Source: CAWFQB01 sp965277875
GTDB lineage: Bacteria > Armatimonadota > Chthonomonadetes > Chthonomonadales > Chthonomonadaceae
Assembly: GCA_965277875.1 (NCBI GenBank)
Contig: CBDIDV010000001.1
Span: 50,626-114,625, forward strand
Length of the DNA: 64,000 nt
Direction of reading: 5' to 3'
This document shows, piece by piece, positions 25,160 through 34,159 of this stretch (within the stretch, counting starts at the first letter, position 1; every line of letters starts with the position of its first letter). The notes under the pieces are model-generated. The model was not told where the DNA came from. It was given only the letters and a program-made list of their open reading frames with translations, and ran no database searches. The position numbers and the translations under genes were made by a program.

Positions 25160-28100
25160 ATGCACAAATTTATGAACTTGCCCTTCGACACATGCCGTAA
25201 CGTGTCGCCACTCCCTTGGCTTCGCAGCCTATTCGTAACAGCGGCATTTGCAATCTTTTTGCTGCTCATGCATACATCGGCATGGTGTTCTGTGCCGGTG
25301 ACTTTCGCGTCGTCCCACAACTACGATGTCTTTGGCATCCAGGATTTTACCACTGTAGAGCAGGCGGCGGACCATCAAACGCTTAACATTACCATTCAAA
25401 ACAACCAGGCGGTTTGGTATTACATCACCATCGCGAAAACAGGGTCAGGTCCACTTGGCTCCAATGTCCCCTCTTACTTCGCTCTGGGACCTCACCAGTC
25501 CCGAAGCTTTGCTAAAGTGCGCTTCAACGGCAACGATAGGCTCGCCTTTTTTGCGGATGCTACGGCCCCGCCTGCCATGTGGATGATGGCCTTCGACGTT
25601 ATGTTCCGCGCTTATACGGGTGGCCCTATGCCGACGGACGCCAGTGATTTTGTCCTGGCGCTGCTCCTCCGAAAGTATGACAAAGTGTTGGGACTGAATG
25701 GCGATGCAGTCTCTCTAACGCAAGCCATCAATGGAGGGGATTACCTTGGCGCGATGGCCGCTATTGTCAACATTGGCAAAGAAGATGTCGTTCAAGAAGC
25801 CTTCAAAAACAGCAATCTCATCAAGTTACCCGCCAAGCAATCCTTGGAATGGTTGGCGCTGGCCTTCAACTTCGCCTACGTCATTGATGTCCCCGTGGAA
25901 ACATACATAGCCTACCGCCACGATGATCTGTTCGAAAGCCTTACCTTCACTGGTACCGCGCTCGGTTCTCCTTCCAATCTGCCAATGCCGCCTGGCCTCC
26001 CGTTGCCTCTATACAACAACGCAGGATACATCTCCGACGGCTTCCCTGCCGATGGCACGGCTTTTTCACCCGGTCAGCCATTCACGAAATCTTGGACAAT
26101 CAGCAATATAGGCACAACGACGTGGGGTTCGGGCTATCGCTGGACTTTCGACGGTGGAGAGCAAATGGGCGCGCCCGACAGCATACCCGTGCCACAGGTC
26201 CATCCAGGGGGGAGCTGGTCGCCTTCTGTAAATCTTACGGCTCCCAACGCCTTCCGTTCAGCGCCTTATCGGGGCTACTGGCGCATGCAAGGGCCGGACA
26301 ACGTCAAATTCGGAAACCGCGTGTACGTCGAGATCAAAGTGCCTACTCCCGGCGGCAACGTCGGCACCTTTGTCTCCGAGGATAGCGTTGCGGCGGCAGA
26401 CGGCGCACCGGGCTTTCAGCAGCATGGAACGGCCCGCTACTGGCAAGCCGCGACAGGCGTAGGCGACGGCGGCGCGATGCTCTGGACGTACAACAATGAT
26501 CCGGCGCACGGCACGGACGACATCGGCGATTGGCGTCCGAACCTGCCCGCTTCCGGCACGTATGAGGTGTACGTGTTCATCCCGCGCCTGAACGCGACCA
26601 CCACGCAGGCGCACTACCAGATATTTCACGCCAGCGGGCAGACGGATGTATTCGTTAACCAGGCCAGCTACTTCGATCAGTGGGTGAGCCTGGGAGTTTA
26701 TAGTTTCCAGGCGGGAAGCAGTGGGTTTCTGCGCCTCGTGGATCAGACCAACGAAGCCTACGGCAAGACAAAGATCGGCTTTGATGCCGCACGGTGGGAC
26801 GCCCGCGGCGTCAATGGCGACATCGGCTACGGCGCGACGGAACAAACCTTCTTTCTTGACTGCTTCACGCGCAATGGGGAGCGCGGCGTGGTGGGCAGTC
26901 CGATTAACAACGCCCACGCTTGGGGCGCGGCCAAACCTGTGACCATCCAGGACTTTCGCGGCGGAACGGGCGGCGACGGCGCGATCATCGACAACCAGGA
27001 CACCGCGCACACGACGGCCTATTTAGTACACGGTTCTATCTGGAACGAATATGCTGGGGGAGGCGGCCCCGACTCGCCGCTGGGACGGCCCCTGAGCGAT
27101 GAGAGCGATGCCAAACCCTCCTGGAGCGGACTGCATGGGCGCGAAAGCCTGTTCGAGGGGGGAACCATCGAGAACAGCGTCTACGGAGCTTATGCCGTCT
27201 ATGGAGCCATCGCGGACAAGTACAACAACATGAACGGTTCGGGAGGCGCGCTTGGCTTCCCGGTGAGCGACCAATCGAATGCCGTGCCCTCTCCACAGGG
27301 TACGCAGGGCCAGGCGCAATGGTTTGAGGGAGGGGCCGTTTTCGCGTCGAGCGCAGGCGTTCAGGAAGTGCATGGCGCGATCTACAGCAAGTACCAGAGC
27401 CTGAACGCCTCGGCAAGCGTTTTGGGTTATCCCAGCAGCGACGAAATGGACGCCCTGCAGTCCCCGCAGAACTCCAGAGGACGCCTGAACCGTTTTGAGG
27501 GCGGCACACTCTATTACTCGTACCAGTACGGGGGCTACCCCGTATCCGGCGTCATCAAGGCCAAGCACGATGCCGCAGGCGGCACTGCAGGGTACTACGG
27601 CTTCCCAGTAGGCGACCCTGTATCCGGGCCGCTCGGTATGCAGCAGGACTTCGAGGGCGGCACGATCTACGCAGACCTGGGTGTCACTCTGAAAATCGCG
27701 CCTAACGTTGTCACAGCGGGGACGCTGGCCTCTATCGGCACGGTCACCATCAGCCAGGCCGCCCCTGCGAACGGCGTAGCTATTGCCCTCACCACGACGG
27801 ACCGGAAGATCGCCGACGTTCCTGACGCAGTCCATATTCTGCCGGGAGCCACATCCGTCACCTTCAACGTCTATGCCGGCAACGTCACACAGTCCAGCAC
27901 CGCGACCGTCACGGCTCCCGGCTATGGCGCATCTGCGGATTACACCGTGAACCCGCAGACGCTTGCGGTGACAGCCTTCACGATCCGCCCCGGCTCCGTG
28001 GCGGGCGGCGACACTGCCACGGCAACGGCAACCTTCAACCAGCCCGCGCCCGACGGCAGTTCGTACCTCATCGTCCAATCAAGCGACTCCAAGGTGGTGA

Positions 28101-29143
28101 GTACGCCCCTGTTCCGTCTCATTCCTCAAGGCGCATCCTCTCTGGATGTCACGCTCTTTTCCTATACCGTGGCAGCGCAAAGCCCCCAGACTTTAACCTG
28201 TTGGGTGCTGGGGCCGGCAAATCCGAGCAAGCTGACCGCGTCTATAACTGTCACGCCGTCCTTCACCATCACCTCCGTGACAGTGGCTCCAACGGCGTTG
28301 ACAGGCGGATCCGCAGCAACGGGAACGGTCACCCTCGATGCACCCGCGCCTGCCGGAGGCGTTTCGGTCAATCTCGCCAGCAGCGATACGACTGCTGCAA
28401 CAGTGCCTGCCCTCATCGCCGTGGTTGCAGGAAGCCGATCCGCCTCCTTCGCCGTGGCGACGTCAACCGTCAACGCGCCGCATCCGGTCACTATCATCGC
28501 CTCAGGCAGCGGCTCTTCGCAGCAGGCGACCCTGACAGTCTACCCGGCGCTTTCTCCGGTCTCGCTGACCTTAAACCCTGCAATCGTTGTAGGAGGAGGA
28601 ATGGTCACGGGAACGCTAACAGTTAATAGGCCCGTGGATGGCAGTGGAGTGACCGTCGCCATTACGAGCAGCAACAAGTCGGTCGCAGGGGATGCAAGCG
28701 TGTTCCTGCCTGCTGGCGCTACCTCCGGCACATTCAAAGTCAGCACAGCCTCTGTATCAGCGATCACCCAGGTGTCCCTCTCCGCTGCGCTGGGCGGTTC
28801 GACTCAGGTAGCCGCACTGTCGGTAATCCCAGGCGCTCCCAACCTCACGGCCACGGCAACCCTCACGCGTTCAGGCGCGGACATTGTCGCAACGATCAGC
28901 GTCACCAACAGCGGCAATGGCTCCGCATCAAACGTAATGCTCAACGGCGCAGTGCTTGGCACGTCCGCCTCAACAAGCGCGCTACCGCTCACAGTCGGTA
29001 CGATTGCCGCAGGTTCAACGCGCCAGGTGGTGCTGCGCTTCAGCGGCTCCGCAGTCGCACCGGGCGCGCGCACGAAACTGCAACTAAGCGGCACGTATGC
29101 GGGCGGTTCCTACGACAGCACGATTAAAGTGCAAGGCCCCTGA
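25160..29143 (+). CDS. giant secreted modular protein (NBR1-Ig, golvesin-like, LGFP, Ig-like repeats)
   Basis: A 1327-residue protein with a signal peptide (hydrophobic FVTAAFAIFLLLMHTSAWC). Modules in order: a unique domain to residue 275; an NBR1-like Ig domain (about 290-395, FTKSWTISNIGTTTWGSGY); a golvesin-C-like beta domain (400-555, GDWRPNLPASGTYEVYVFIP); about four LGFP repeats (610-840, LGFPVSDQSNAV, WFEGGAVF, LGYPSSDEMDA, FEGGTIY); four or five Ig-like repeats each opening with V..G....GTVT (845-1225); and a CARDB-like end (1226-1327). LGFP and golvesin domains are known from cell-wall and surface-binding proteins. It is likely exported and involved in adhesion or polymer binding; no enzyme motif is seen. 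AGAGGAG precedes the ATG. Confidence 0.85.
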   Translation: MHKFMNLPFDTCRNVSPLPWLRSLFVTAAFAIFLLLMHTSAWCSVPVTFASSHNYDVFGIQDFTTVEQAADHQTLNITIQNNQAVWYYITIAKTGSGPLGSNVPSYFALGPHQSRSFAKVRFNGNDRLAFFADATAPPAMWMMAFDVMFRAYTGGPMPTDASDFVLALLLRKYDKVLGLNGDAVSLTQAINGGDYLGAMAAIVNIGKEDVVQEAFKNSNLIKLPAKQSLEWLALAFNFAYVIDVPVETYIAYRHDDLFESLTFTGTALGSPSNLPMPPGLPLPLYNNAGYISDGFPADGTAFSPGQPFTKSWTISNIGTTTWGSGYRWTFDGGEQMGAPDSIPVPQVHPGGSWSPSVNLTAPNAFRSAPYRGYWRMQGPDNVKFGNRVYVEIKVPTPGGNVGTFVSEDSVAAADGAPGFQQHGTARYWQAATGVGDGGAMLWTYNNDPAHGTDDIGDWRPNLPASGTYEVYVFIPRLNATTTQAHYQIFHASGQTDVFVNQASYFDQWVSLGVYSFQAGSSGFLRLVDQTNEAYGKTKIGFDAARWDARGVNGDIGYGATEQTFFLDCFTRNGERGVVGSPINNAHAWGAAKPVTIQDFRGGTGGDGAIIDNQDTAHTTAYLVHGSIWNEYAGGGGPDSPLGRPLSDESDAKPSWSGLHGRESLFEGGTIENSVYGAYAVYGAIADKYNNMNGSGGALGFPVSDQSNAVPSPQGTQGQAQWFEGGAVFASSAGVQEVHGAIYSKYQSLNASASVLGYPSSDEMDALQSPQNSRGRLNRFEGGTLYYSYQYGGYPVSGVIKAKHDAAGGTAGYYGFPVGDPVSGPLGMQQDFEGGTIYADLGVTLKIAPNVVTAGTLASIGTVTISQAAPANGVAIALTTTDRKIADVPDAVHILPGATSVTFNVYAGNVTQSSTATVTAPGYGASADYTVNPQTLAVTAFTIRPGSVAGGDTATATATFNQPAPDGSSYLIVQSSDSKVVSTPLFRLIPQGASSLDVTLFSYTVAAQSPQTLTCWVLGPANPSKLTASITVTPSFTITSVTVAPTALTGGSAATGTVTLDAPAPAGGVSVNLASSDTTAATVPALIAVVAGSRSASFAVATSTVNAPHPVTIIASGSGSSQQATLTVYPALSPVSLTLNPAIVVGGGMVTGTLTVNRPVDGSGVTVAITSSNKSVAGDASVFLPAGATSGTFKVSTASVSAITQVSLSAALGGSTQVAALSVIPGAPNLTATATLTRSGADIVATISVTNSGNGSASNVMLNGAVLGTSASTSALPLTVGTIAAGSTRQVVLRFSGSAVAPGARTKLQLSGTYAGGSYDSTIKVQGP

Positions 29144-29173
29144 TCCTTGTTGTCGGGAGCGTATTCCATCTAT

Positions 29174-29206
29174 GTTGGGGAGTTCCGCGAAATGGAACTC
29201 CCCAAC
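29174..29206 (+). terminator. hairpin terminator
   Basis: A perfect 13-bp stem GTTGGGGAGTTCC (29174-29186) / GGAACTCCCCAAC (29194-29206) with a GCGAAAT loop, 31 bases after the secreted-protein stop. No T tract follows. A second 10-bp repeat, CGTCCCGTCA (29235-29244) / TGACGGGACG (29266-29275), lies in the leader of the next gene. Confidence 0.65.
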
Positions 29207-29310
29207 GAAACTCGCATTACTGGCTCACCGCACACGTCCCGTCATGTTGCAGCACTTTCGTAATCTGACGGGACGCAGAGCTTGAAATTCGGCAGAAAGA
29301 GAGACTTAGA

Positions 29311-29898
29311 ATGAGACTTACCCGTGGACTGAGAGCGAAATACGCTGCTATGATGTTTGCTTGCACGCTGTTGCTGCTAAGTAATCTGCCGACGCATGCA
29401 CAAATCCTCATTACCCTCACACAGCCTGGCCCTGTGACAGCCGGAAGCAGCGTAGTTTTCGCTGCCAACTTGCTCAATCAGGGCAACACGGACTTCGTGT
29501 TCGACGCCATCAGCTTTAACTATGTCACTCCGGCAGATGAATACCTGACTGCCAATGCGGATCCATTCTACGACGGAACAGTTCCTGACTTTCTGAGTGC
29601 TGTCAATGTGCCTCCCACTAACAGCTACAATGGTCCACTTTTCAGCATAATGGTTTCCCCCGACGCGCCAATCGGCAACTACAATGGATATGTCACCATA
29701 ACAGGGCATTCCCCCAACAATGGCAGTTACGATACCGTGCAGGCATTTCGCGTCACAGTCGCGCCCTCAATGTCCGTTGTTCCAGAAATGCCAGCCGAGG
29801 TTTCATCGGTATTGCTCTTGTTCAGTCTTGGCATTATGATCATGCGCGTACAACGACGAGCAAAGCGGGCAGTCCTAGCCCAACAAGGAACAGAGTGA
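29311..29898 (+). CDS. small exported protein with PEP-CTERM-like anchor
   Basis: A 195-residue protein. An N-terminal signal peptide (FACTLLLLSNLPTHAQ, cleavage after A-x-A-like THA) is followed by one beta-rich domain (VTAGSSVVFAANLLNQGNTD to TVQAFRVTVAP). The C-terminus reads VVPEMPAE, then a hydrophobic stretch SSVLLLFSLGIMIM and a basic tail RVQRRAKRA, the layout of PEP-CTERM sorting signals processed by exosortases. The VPE motif differs slightly from the common VPEP. It is probably a surface protein, encoded next to the giant secreted protein. No exosortase is in the window. Confidence 0.65.
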   Translation: MRLTRGLRAKYAAMMFACTLLLLSNLPTHAQILITLTQPGPVTAGSSVVFAANLLNQGNTDFVFDAISFNYVTPADEYLTANADPFYDGTVPDFLSAVNVPPTNSYNGPLFSIMVSPDAPIGNYNGYVTITGHSPNNGSYDTVQAFRVTVAPSMSVVPEMPAEVSSVLLLFSLGIMIMRVQRRAKRAVLAQQGTE

Positions 29899-30066
29899 CG
29901 TTAACATAAAGATTTGCTCTGCCCCTATCTCGCACAACTGCGGCAGGAGAGGCACGCTGCGGAAGTGACCTCTGCGTAGGCGTCAAGCGGAGCAACACGG
30001 TTCCAGTAGGCGCGCACATGTTTCCATTGCATAGGTACGCCCATAATTACCGCACTCCATAGGCCA

Positions 30067-30813
30067 TTAGCGGACGATACTCCATACCCAGTAGCCGACC
30101 ATGACGATGCCCGCAGCAGCCGCCACCAGGACAGCAGGAGGTACGTTGCGGTACATCATATCGGGTGGGAGGGGCGTCAGCCGCGTGTCGGGGGGAGGGG
30201 CGTATCTGGGATCGAAGCGGAAGCTTTCCGCTTTGGCCCGCCCACTGGTCTCTGGACGGAACCCCAGGTAAGAAAGCAGGAGGTTGAAGTTGTCGTCGAA
30301 TGTGGGATTTGGTGGCAGGGAGGGTCCGCTCCAGGTGAAGGCATATGCCTTGTCAGTAGTACGTAAAAATACTTCGTGGACATATCCTGTCCCACCTGTA
30401 GGCGAGGAATGCTTGCGAACGTAGTGGCTCAGGGATGTCAGCTTGACATAGAGAATAGCTGGCCCTCCCGGCAGCAACGTAACATGCTCTGGAAAGAGCT
30501 TGAACTGGCGGTAGCTACGGTCGGCGTGGGCATCCGCCCTATCGCGCAACGTTCGCGCGCGCCTGCTTGCCACAGTCGTCAGTATAATGATGGCCGCAGC
30601 GAGTAATAGGGCGGGTGGAACGTAGCCGAACTGTGTACGGGCCGCAACGAGCGACAGGGCGGACAGGGAAACACTGTAAAACAGCGAGCGCGGATCCGAC
30701 AGCATGTTTGAGAATCGAGAGGTGACTGGGCTGGCCCCGAAAGAGCCGTCCGGTTGCAACGACTGCCTGGCCATGGTAGCAGCGGAGTTATCATCTACAT
30801 CCTGTATCCTCAT
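30067..30813 (-). CDS. hypothetical membrane protein with C-terminal anchor
   Basis: A 248-residue protein of unknown family. Two helices near residues 40-85 (LFYSVSLSALSLVAA, PALLLAAAIIILTTVAS) form a hairpin, then a soluble domain of about 130 residues follows (FKLFPEHVTLLPGGPAILYV is strand-like and resembles PH-like membrane-associated folds), then a Pro-rich stretch and a last helix VLVAAAAGIVMVGYWVW at the very C-terminus. The start at 30813 is chosen over the longer frame because the extra 23 residues are unlikely as a leader. Neighbours give no clue to its role. Confidence 0.55.
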   Translation of the reverse strand: MRIQDVDDNSAATMARQSLQPDGSFGASPVTSRFSNMLSDPRSLFYSVSLSALSLVAARTQFGYVPPALLLAAAIIILTTVASRRARTLRDRADAHADRSYRQFKLFPEHVTLLPGGPAILYVKLTSLSHYVRKHSSPTGGTGYVHEVFLRTTDKAYAFTWSGPSLPPNPTFDDNFNLLLSYLGFRPETSGRAKAESFRFDPRYAPPPDTRLTPLPPDMMYRNVPPAVLVAAAAGIVMVGYWVWSIVR

Positions 30814-31065
30814 GGGGCTATTTATACATCTACTAGTGCTTGTGCATAATATATACAAGAATAATAGAATGAATGCCTGCAAAAATACATAGGTTTATTT
30901 CTGTGAGGGATCTCAATTTACTCCCTTGCTCATATTGAAACGAATATACTAAAAAAACGAAGGATTGTTTGGTACTGCGGAGTGGATGTTGCGGCAACTG
31001 TTCCACGCTATGCGAATGGAAACGAGTGCGACATCATATAGCCAACCTTACCTACGTCTGGAAGA

Positions 31066-31386
31066 TTACTTTCCTGCAATATGCAGATACCCGCGTGTCA
31101 GGAAGTCGCTCAGACTTAGTACAAACAAAATGGATAGCCAGGCGAGCGCCGCCCCGGCGACGAGCCGCAGCCTCGTGTCTCCAAAGCGCAAGTTCATAAA
31201 GTACAGCAAAATCAAGACGGCTTTGGCAAGTGCAATGCCGAGCGCAACAGGCGTACTGAACTTCCCCAGCGGCAGGAAAGCAGCAAACGCAGTTGCCGCC
31301 AGCAGTCCCAGCAGGGACGCGCCAACCAGCAGATGCAGCCATGTCGGCGGCTGTTTTGCTCTTGCCTGCTCACTTTGCGCTGTCAT
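31066..31386 (-). CDS. cytochrome c oxidase subunit IV-type protein
   Basis: A 106-residue protein with three membrane helices (LHLLVGASLLGLLAATAFAA, VALGIALAKAVLILLYFMNL, LVAGAALAWLSILFVLSLSD). The pattern 'AKA.LI..YFMnLrf' in helix two is the signature of the prokaryotic subunit IV family (CyoD/CtaF type), which helps assemble subunit I. GGGGAGAAG precedes the ATG at 31386, so the upstream ATG at 31410 is less likely. It is the last gene of the respiratory operon, 67 bases after coxC. No clear terminator follows. Confidence 0.85.
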   Translation of the reverse strand: MTAQSEQARAKQPPTWLHLLVGASLLGLLAATAFAAFLPLGKFSTPVALGIALAKAVLILLYFMNLRFGDTRLRLVAGAALAWLSILFVLSLSDFLTRGYLHIAGK

Positions 31387-31453
31387 GTCTTGTGTCTTCT
31401 CCCCATGCAATGTCGGTTTCGATATTTTCTACACTCCGCACCGCGGCTTGCCG

Positions 31454-32122
31454 TTATCCATGCCTGCCGTTCAGGTACAATAGGGGATACAGAAACACCC
31501 ACACGATGTCTACCAGATGCCAGTACAACCCCGTAATCTCGACCGGCGTGTGGTAGGCAGCATTGTAGCCGCGTCGCCACGACAGAAATGCGACCACGCC
31601 GACGATCCCGATGCCAAGCGTCAGGTGAATGGCATGCAGCCCGGTCATGAAGAAGTAGAACAGAAAGAACAGTCGGGCATGCTGCGGCTCGGCTTCCGTC
31701 CAGTGGAACGCCGTTCCTGGAATTTCGCCCTTTTGCCAATCGCCGTAATACTCGTACCCCTTGATGCCCATAAACGCGATGCCAAGCAACATCGTCAGCA
31801 GGAGCAGGCGCAGCAACTGCTTGCGCTTACCCCGCTCTGACGCCGATACCGCCAGCGCCATCGTCAGGCTGCTGACGAGCAGGACGGCGGTGTTGAGGGT
31901 TCCCAGCCAGAAGTCTGTGTGTCGGCTGCCTAGCTCGAAGGCCAGCGGAAACGCGTAACGCGTCGCGGTAAAGGCGAGAAACAGCCCCCCGAACAGCATG
32001 ATCTCCGTTCCCAGAAAAACCCACATCCCCATCTGACAGGTGGATTTCTGCTGTTCCAGATCGTCGAACTGCTCGCCAAGTAGAGGAGCGGGAATGGAAG
32101 TGGCATCAGAATTTGCGCTCAT
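31454..32122 (-). CDS. coxC: cytochrome c oxidase subunit III
   Basis: A 222-residue membrane protein of five to six helices, the shorter bacterial form of subunit III. Typical motifs are MGMWVFLGTEIMLFGGLFLA, the block LFFLFYFFMTGLHAIHLTLG (conserved GLH..H) and the end YWHLVDIVWVFLYPLLYL (conserved WHLVD.VW). It supports the stability of the subunit I/II core in the cytoplasmic membrane. The ATG at 32122 lies inside the end of coxA, overlapping by 17 bases, so expression is coupled. Confidence 0.93.
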   Translation of the reverse strand: MSANSDATSIPAPLLGEQFDDLEQQKSTCQMGMWVFLGTEIMLFGGLFLAFTATRYAFPLAFELGSRHTDFWLGTLNTAVLLVSSLTMALAVSASERGKRKQLLRLLLLTMLLGIAFMGIKGYEYYGDWQKGEIPGTAFHWTEAEPQHARLFFLFYFFMTGLHAIHLTLGIGIVGVVAFLSWRRGYNAAYHTPVEITGLYWHLVDIVWVFLYPLLYLNGRHG

Positions 32123-34079
32123 GCTGTGTTCCTTCGGCTGCGTCCGCCTGCTGCGGATCGGGGGCGGCCTGCTCCCCGACCGCTTCGCGCCGGGCAAATC
32201 CGGCTCCCTGCAAGAGGACGGTTCCCCCGCGCAGGTTTGCCAGTTCGCGCTGGAGTTCGTCCTCGGCCATTTCCGGGTTGTAGTTGTATGGCCCCTGCCT
32301 GACAACCGGCGTGATATCGAAGTTATGCGTGGGCGGCGGTGAGGACGTTTGCCATTCCAGACCCGTTGCGCCCCAGGGGTTTGCGGGCGCGCGCCGCCCG
32401 TATTTCAGCGACCACAGCAGATACGAGAATGGGAACAGGTAGCCCACCGCCAAAATGGACGCGCCTGCCGTAGACATGACGTTGAGCAGTTGGAATTCGG
32501 GCGCGTAATGGTAGTAGCGGCGGTTCATGCCCAGCCTGCCGAGTAGGAATTGCGGCAAAAACGTCAGCACGAAGCCGAAAAAGATTAGCATGGCCGAGAG
32601 CTGCCCCAGTTTTTCCGGGTACAATTTGCCCGTCATCTTGGGCCACCAGAAGTGCAGGCCGCCCAGGTACGCCATGACCATGCCGCCCACCATGATAAAG
32701 TGAAAGTGGGCGACTACAAAGTAGGTGTCGTGAACCGACACGTCTACGGGCAGCGCGGCCAGAAACAGCCCGCTCAGGCCGCCGACCGTGAACAGGCCGA
32801 TGAACCCCAGCGCGTACAGCATGGGCGTGTGCAGCAGAATCGAGCCTTTGTACAGCGTAGCTGTCCAGTTGAACACTTTGATGGCGGAGGGAATGGCGAC
32901 CAGGTAGCTTAGAAGCGAGAAAGCCATGCCCGCGTACATAGACTGTCCCGACACGAACATGTGATGCCCCCACACCAGGAAGCCGAAAACGGCGATACCC
33001 ATGCTGGCAAGCGCTACCATCTTGTAGCTGAAAAGCGGCCTGCGCGCGAAGCAGGTAATGGTTTCGCTGACCACGCCCATGCCCGGCAAGATCATGATAT
33101 ACACGGCGGGGTGCGAGTAGAACCAGAACAGGTGCTGAAAGAGCAGCGGATCGCCGCCCAGAGTCGGGTCGAAGATGCCTATCCCGAATACGCGCTCCGC
33201 GGCCATCAGCATCAGCGTGACCGTCAGGACGGGCGTTCCCAAAACCAGTATCAGGCTCGTCGCGTATAGCGTCCAGACGAATATCGGCAGGCGAAACCAG
33301 GTCATGCCGGGACAGCGCATACGATGGATGGTGACGATGAAGTTTAATCCCGTCAATATCGAGGAGAACCCGGACACGAACACGCCCGCTGCGGTCAGCA
33401 TCACTTTGGTATGCGCATAATGCGTGGAAAGCGGCGTGTAGAACGTCCATCCGGTATCCACGCCGCCGGTGAGAACCGCAAGGAAGGTGAACAACCCGCC
33501 GAGCGCGAGCAGATACCACGAGAACAGGTTCAGCTTGGGGAACGCCAGATCGCGCGCCCCGATCATCAGAGGCAGGAGAAAATTGCCCAGCGTGGTCGGT
33601 ACGGACGGAATCAGGAAAAACCATACCATAATGACGCCGTGCATAGTGAACAGCTTATTATAGGTCTGCTGCTGCACCAGATGCCCCTGCGGTTCGACAA
33701 GCTGCAGACGTATCAGAGTGGCCGCCAGGCCGCCGATGAAAAAGAAGAACGTAATGGTGAGCGCGTAAAGGATCGCGATGCGCTTATGGTCGGTCGTCAG
33801 CAGCCACGAGCGAAGGCTGTAACCGTCGGCAAGGTAATTTTTCGGCTCCTCTTCCATTTCTGAATTCTGGCTTCTGGATTGTAGATCGCCAATATCCATG
33901 TTGGCGTCGCCCGCGTCTGGAGAGGGCAACGCAGAAATGACGCCTGACGCAACCCGCAACTCGCGCTTGGCTTGCGCTTGCACGATGGCGCGCCGCGCCG
34001 CCTGTATACCAAGCACGGCGGTCAGGCTGGCCGCTGCCCCTCTCAAAAATGCGCTGCTGCGTTCGCCGCGATTACTCAC
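32106..34079 (-). CDS. coxA: cytochrome c oxidase subunit I (A2 type)
   Basis: A 657-residue protein with the 12-helix heme-copper oxidase core from about residue 88. Seen motifs: WGHHMFVSGQ (CuB histidines), YSHPAVYIMILPG and DTYFVVAHFHFIMVGG (heme histidines). The helix VI motif reads YSHPAV rather than xxHPEV, which marks the A2 subfamily, where the channel glutamate is replaced by the YS pair. GTG at 34079 is preceded by AAGGAAAGGA; ATG at 33899 and 33857 are alternatives. The N-terminal 80 residues are an unusual extension, part of it resembling a dispersed repeat (residues 64-76). It reduces oxygen to water while pumping protons. Confidence 0.93.
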   Translation of the reverse strand: MSNRGERSSAFLRGAAASLTAVLGIQAARRAIVQAQAKRELRVASGVISALPSPDAGDANMDIGDLQSRSQNSEMEEEPKNYLADGYSLRSWLLTTDHKRIAILYALTITFFFFIGGLAATLIRLQLVEPQGHLVQQQTYNKLFTMHGVIMVWFFLIPSVPTTLGNFLLPLMIGARDLAFPKLNLFSWYLLALGGLFTFLAVLTGGVDTGWTFYTPLSTHYAHTKVMLTAAGVFVSGFSSILTGLNFIVTIHRMRCPGMTWFRLPIFVWTLYATSLILVLGTPVLTVTLMLMAAERVFGIGIFDPTLGGDPLLFQHLFWFYSHPAVYIMILPGMGVVSETITCFARRPLFSYKMVALASMGIAVFGFLVWGHHMFVSGQSMYAGMAFSLLSYLVAIPSAIKVFNWTATLYKGSILLHTPMLYALGFIGLFTVGGLSGLFLAALPVDVSVHDTYFVVAHFHFIMVGGMVMAYLGGLHFWWPKMTGKLYPEKLGQLSAMLIFFGFVLTFLPQFLLGRLGMNRRYYHYAPEFQLLNVMSTAGASILAVGYLFPFSYLLWSLKYGRRAPANPWGATGLEWQTSSPPPTHNFDITPVVRQGPYNYNPEMAEDELQRELANLRGGTVLLQGAGFARREAVGEQAAPDPQQADAAEGTQHERKF

Positions 34080-34159
34080 AGGAATGCTTCCTTTCCTTTT
34101 GCACAATCATTTCACGATGTCTCGAAAGACACGCACTAATGGAAGGCCACGCTGCCGGA

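Noticed and set aside
26990..27670. Repeated blocks in the secreted protein as a possible CRISPR or DNA repeat array
   Set aside because: The repeats are protein-level LGFP units; the DNA is not repeated exactly and lacks spacers.
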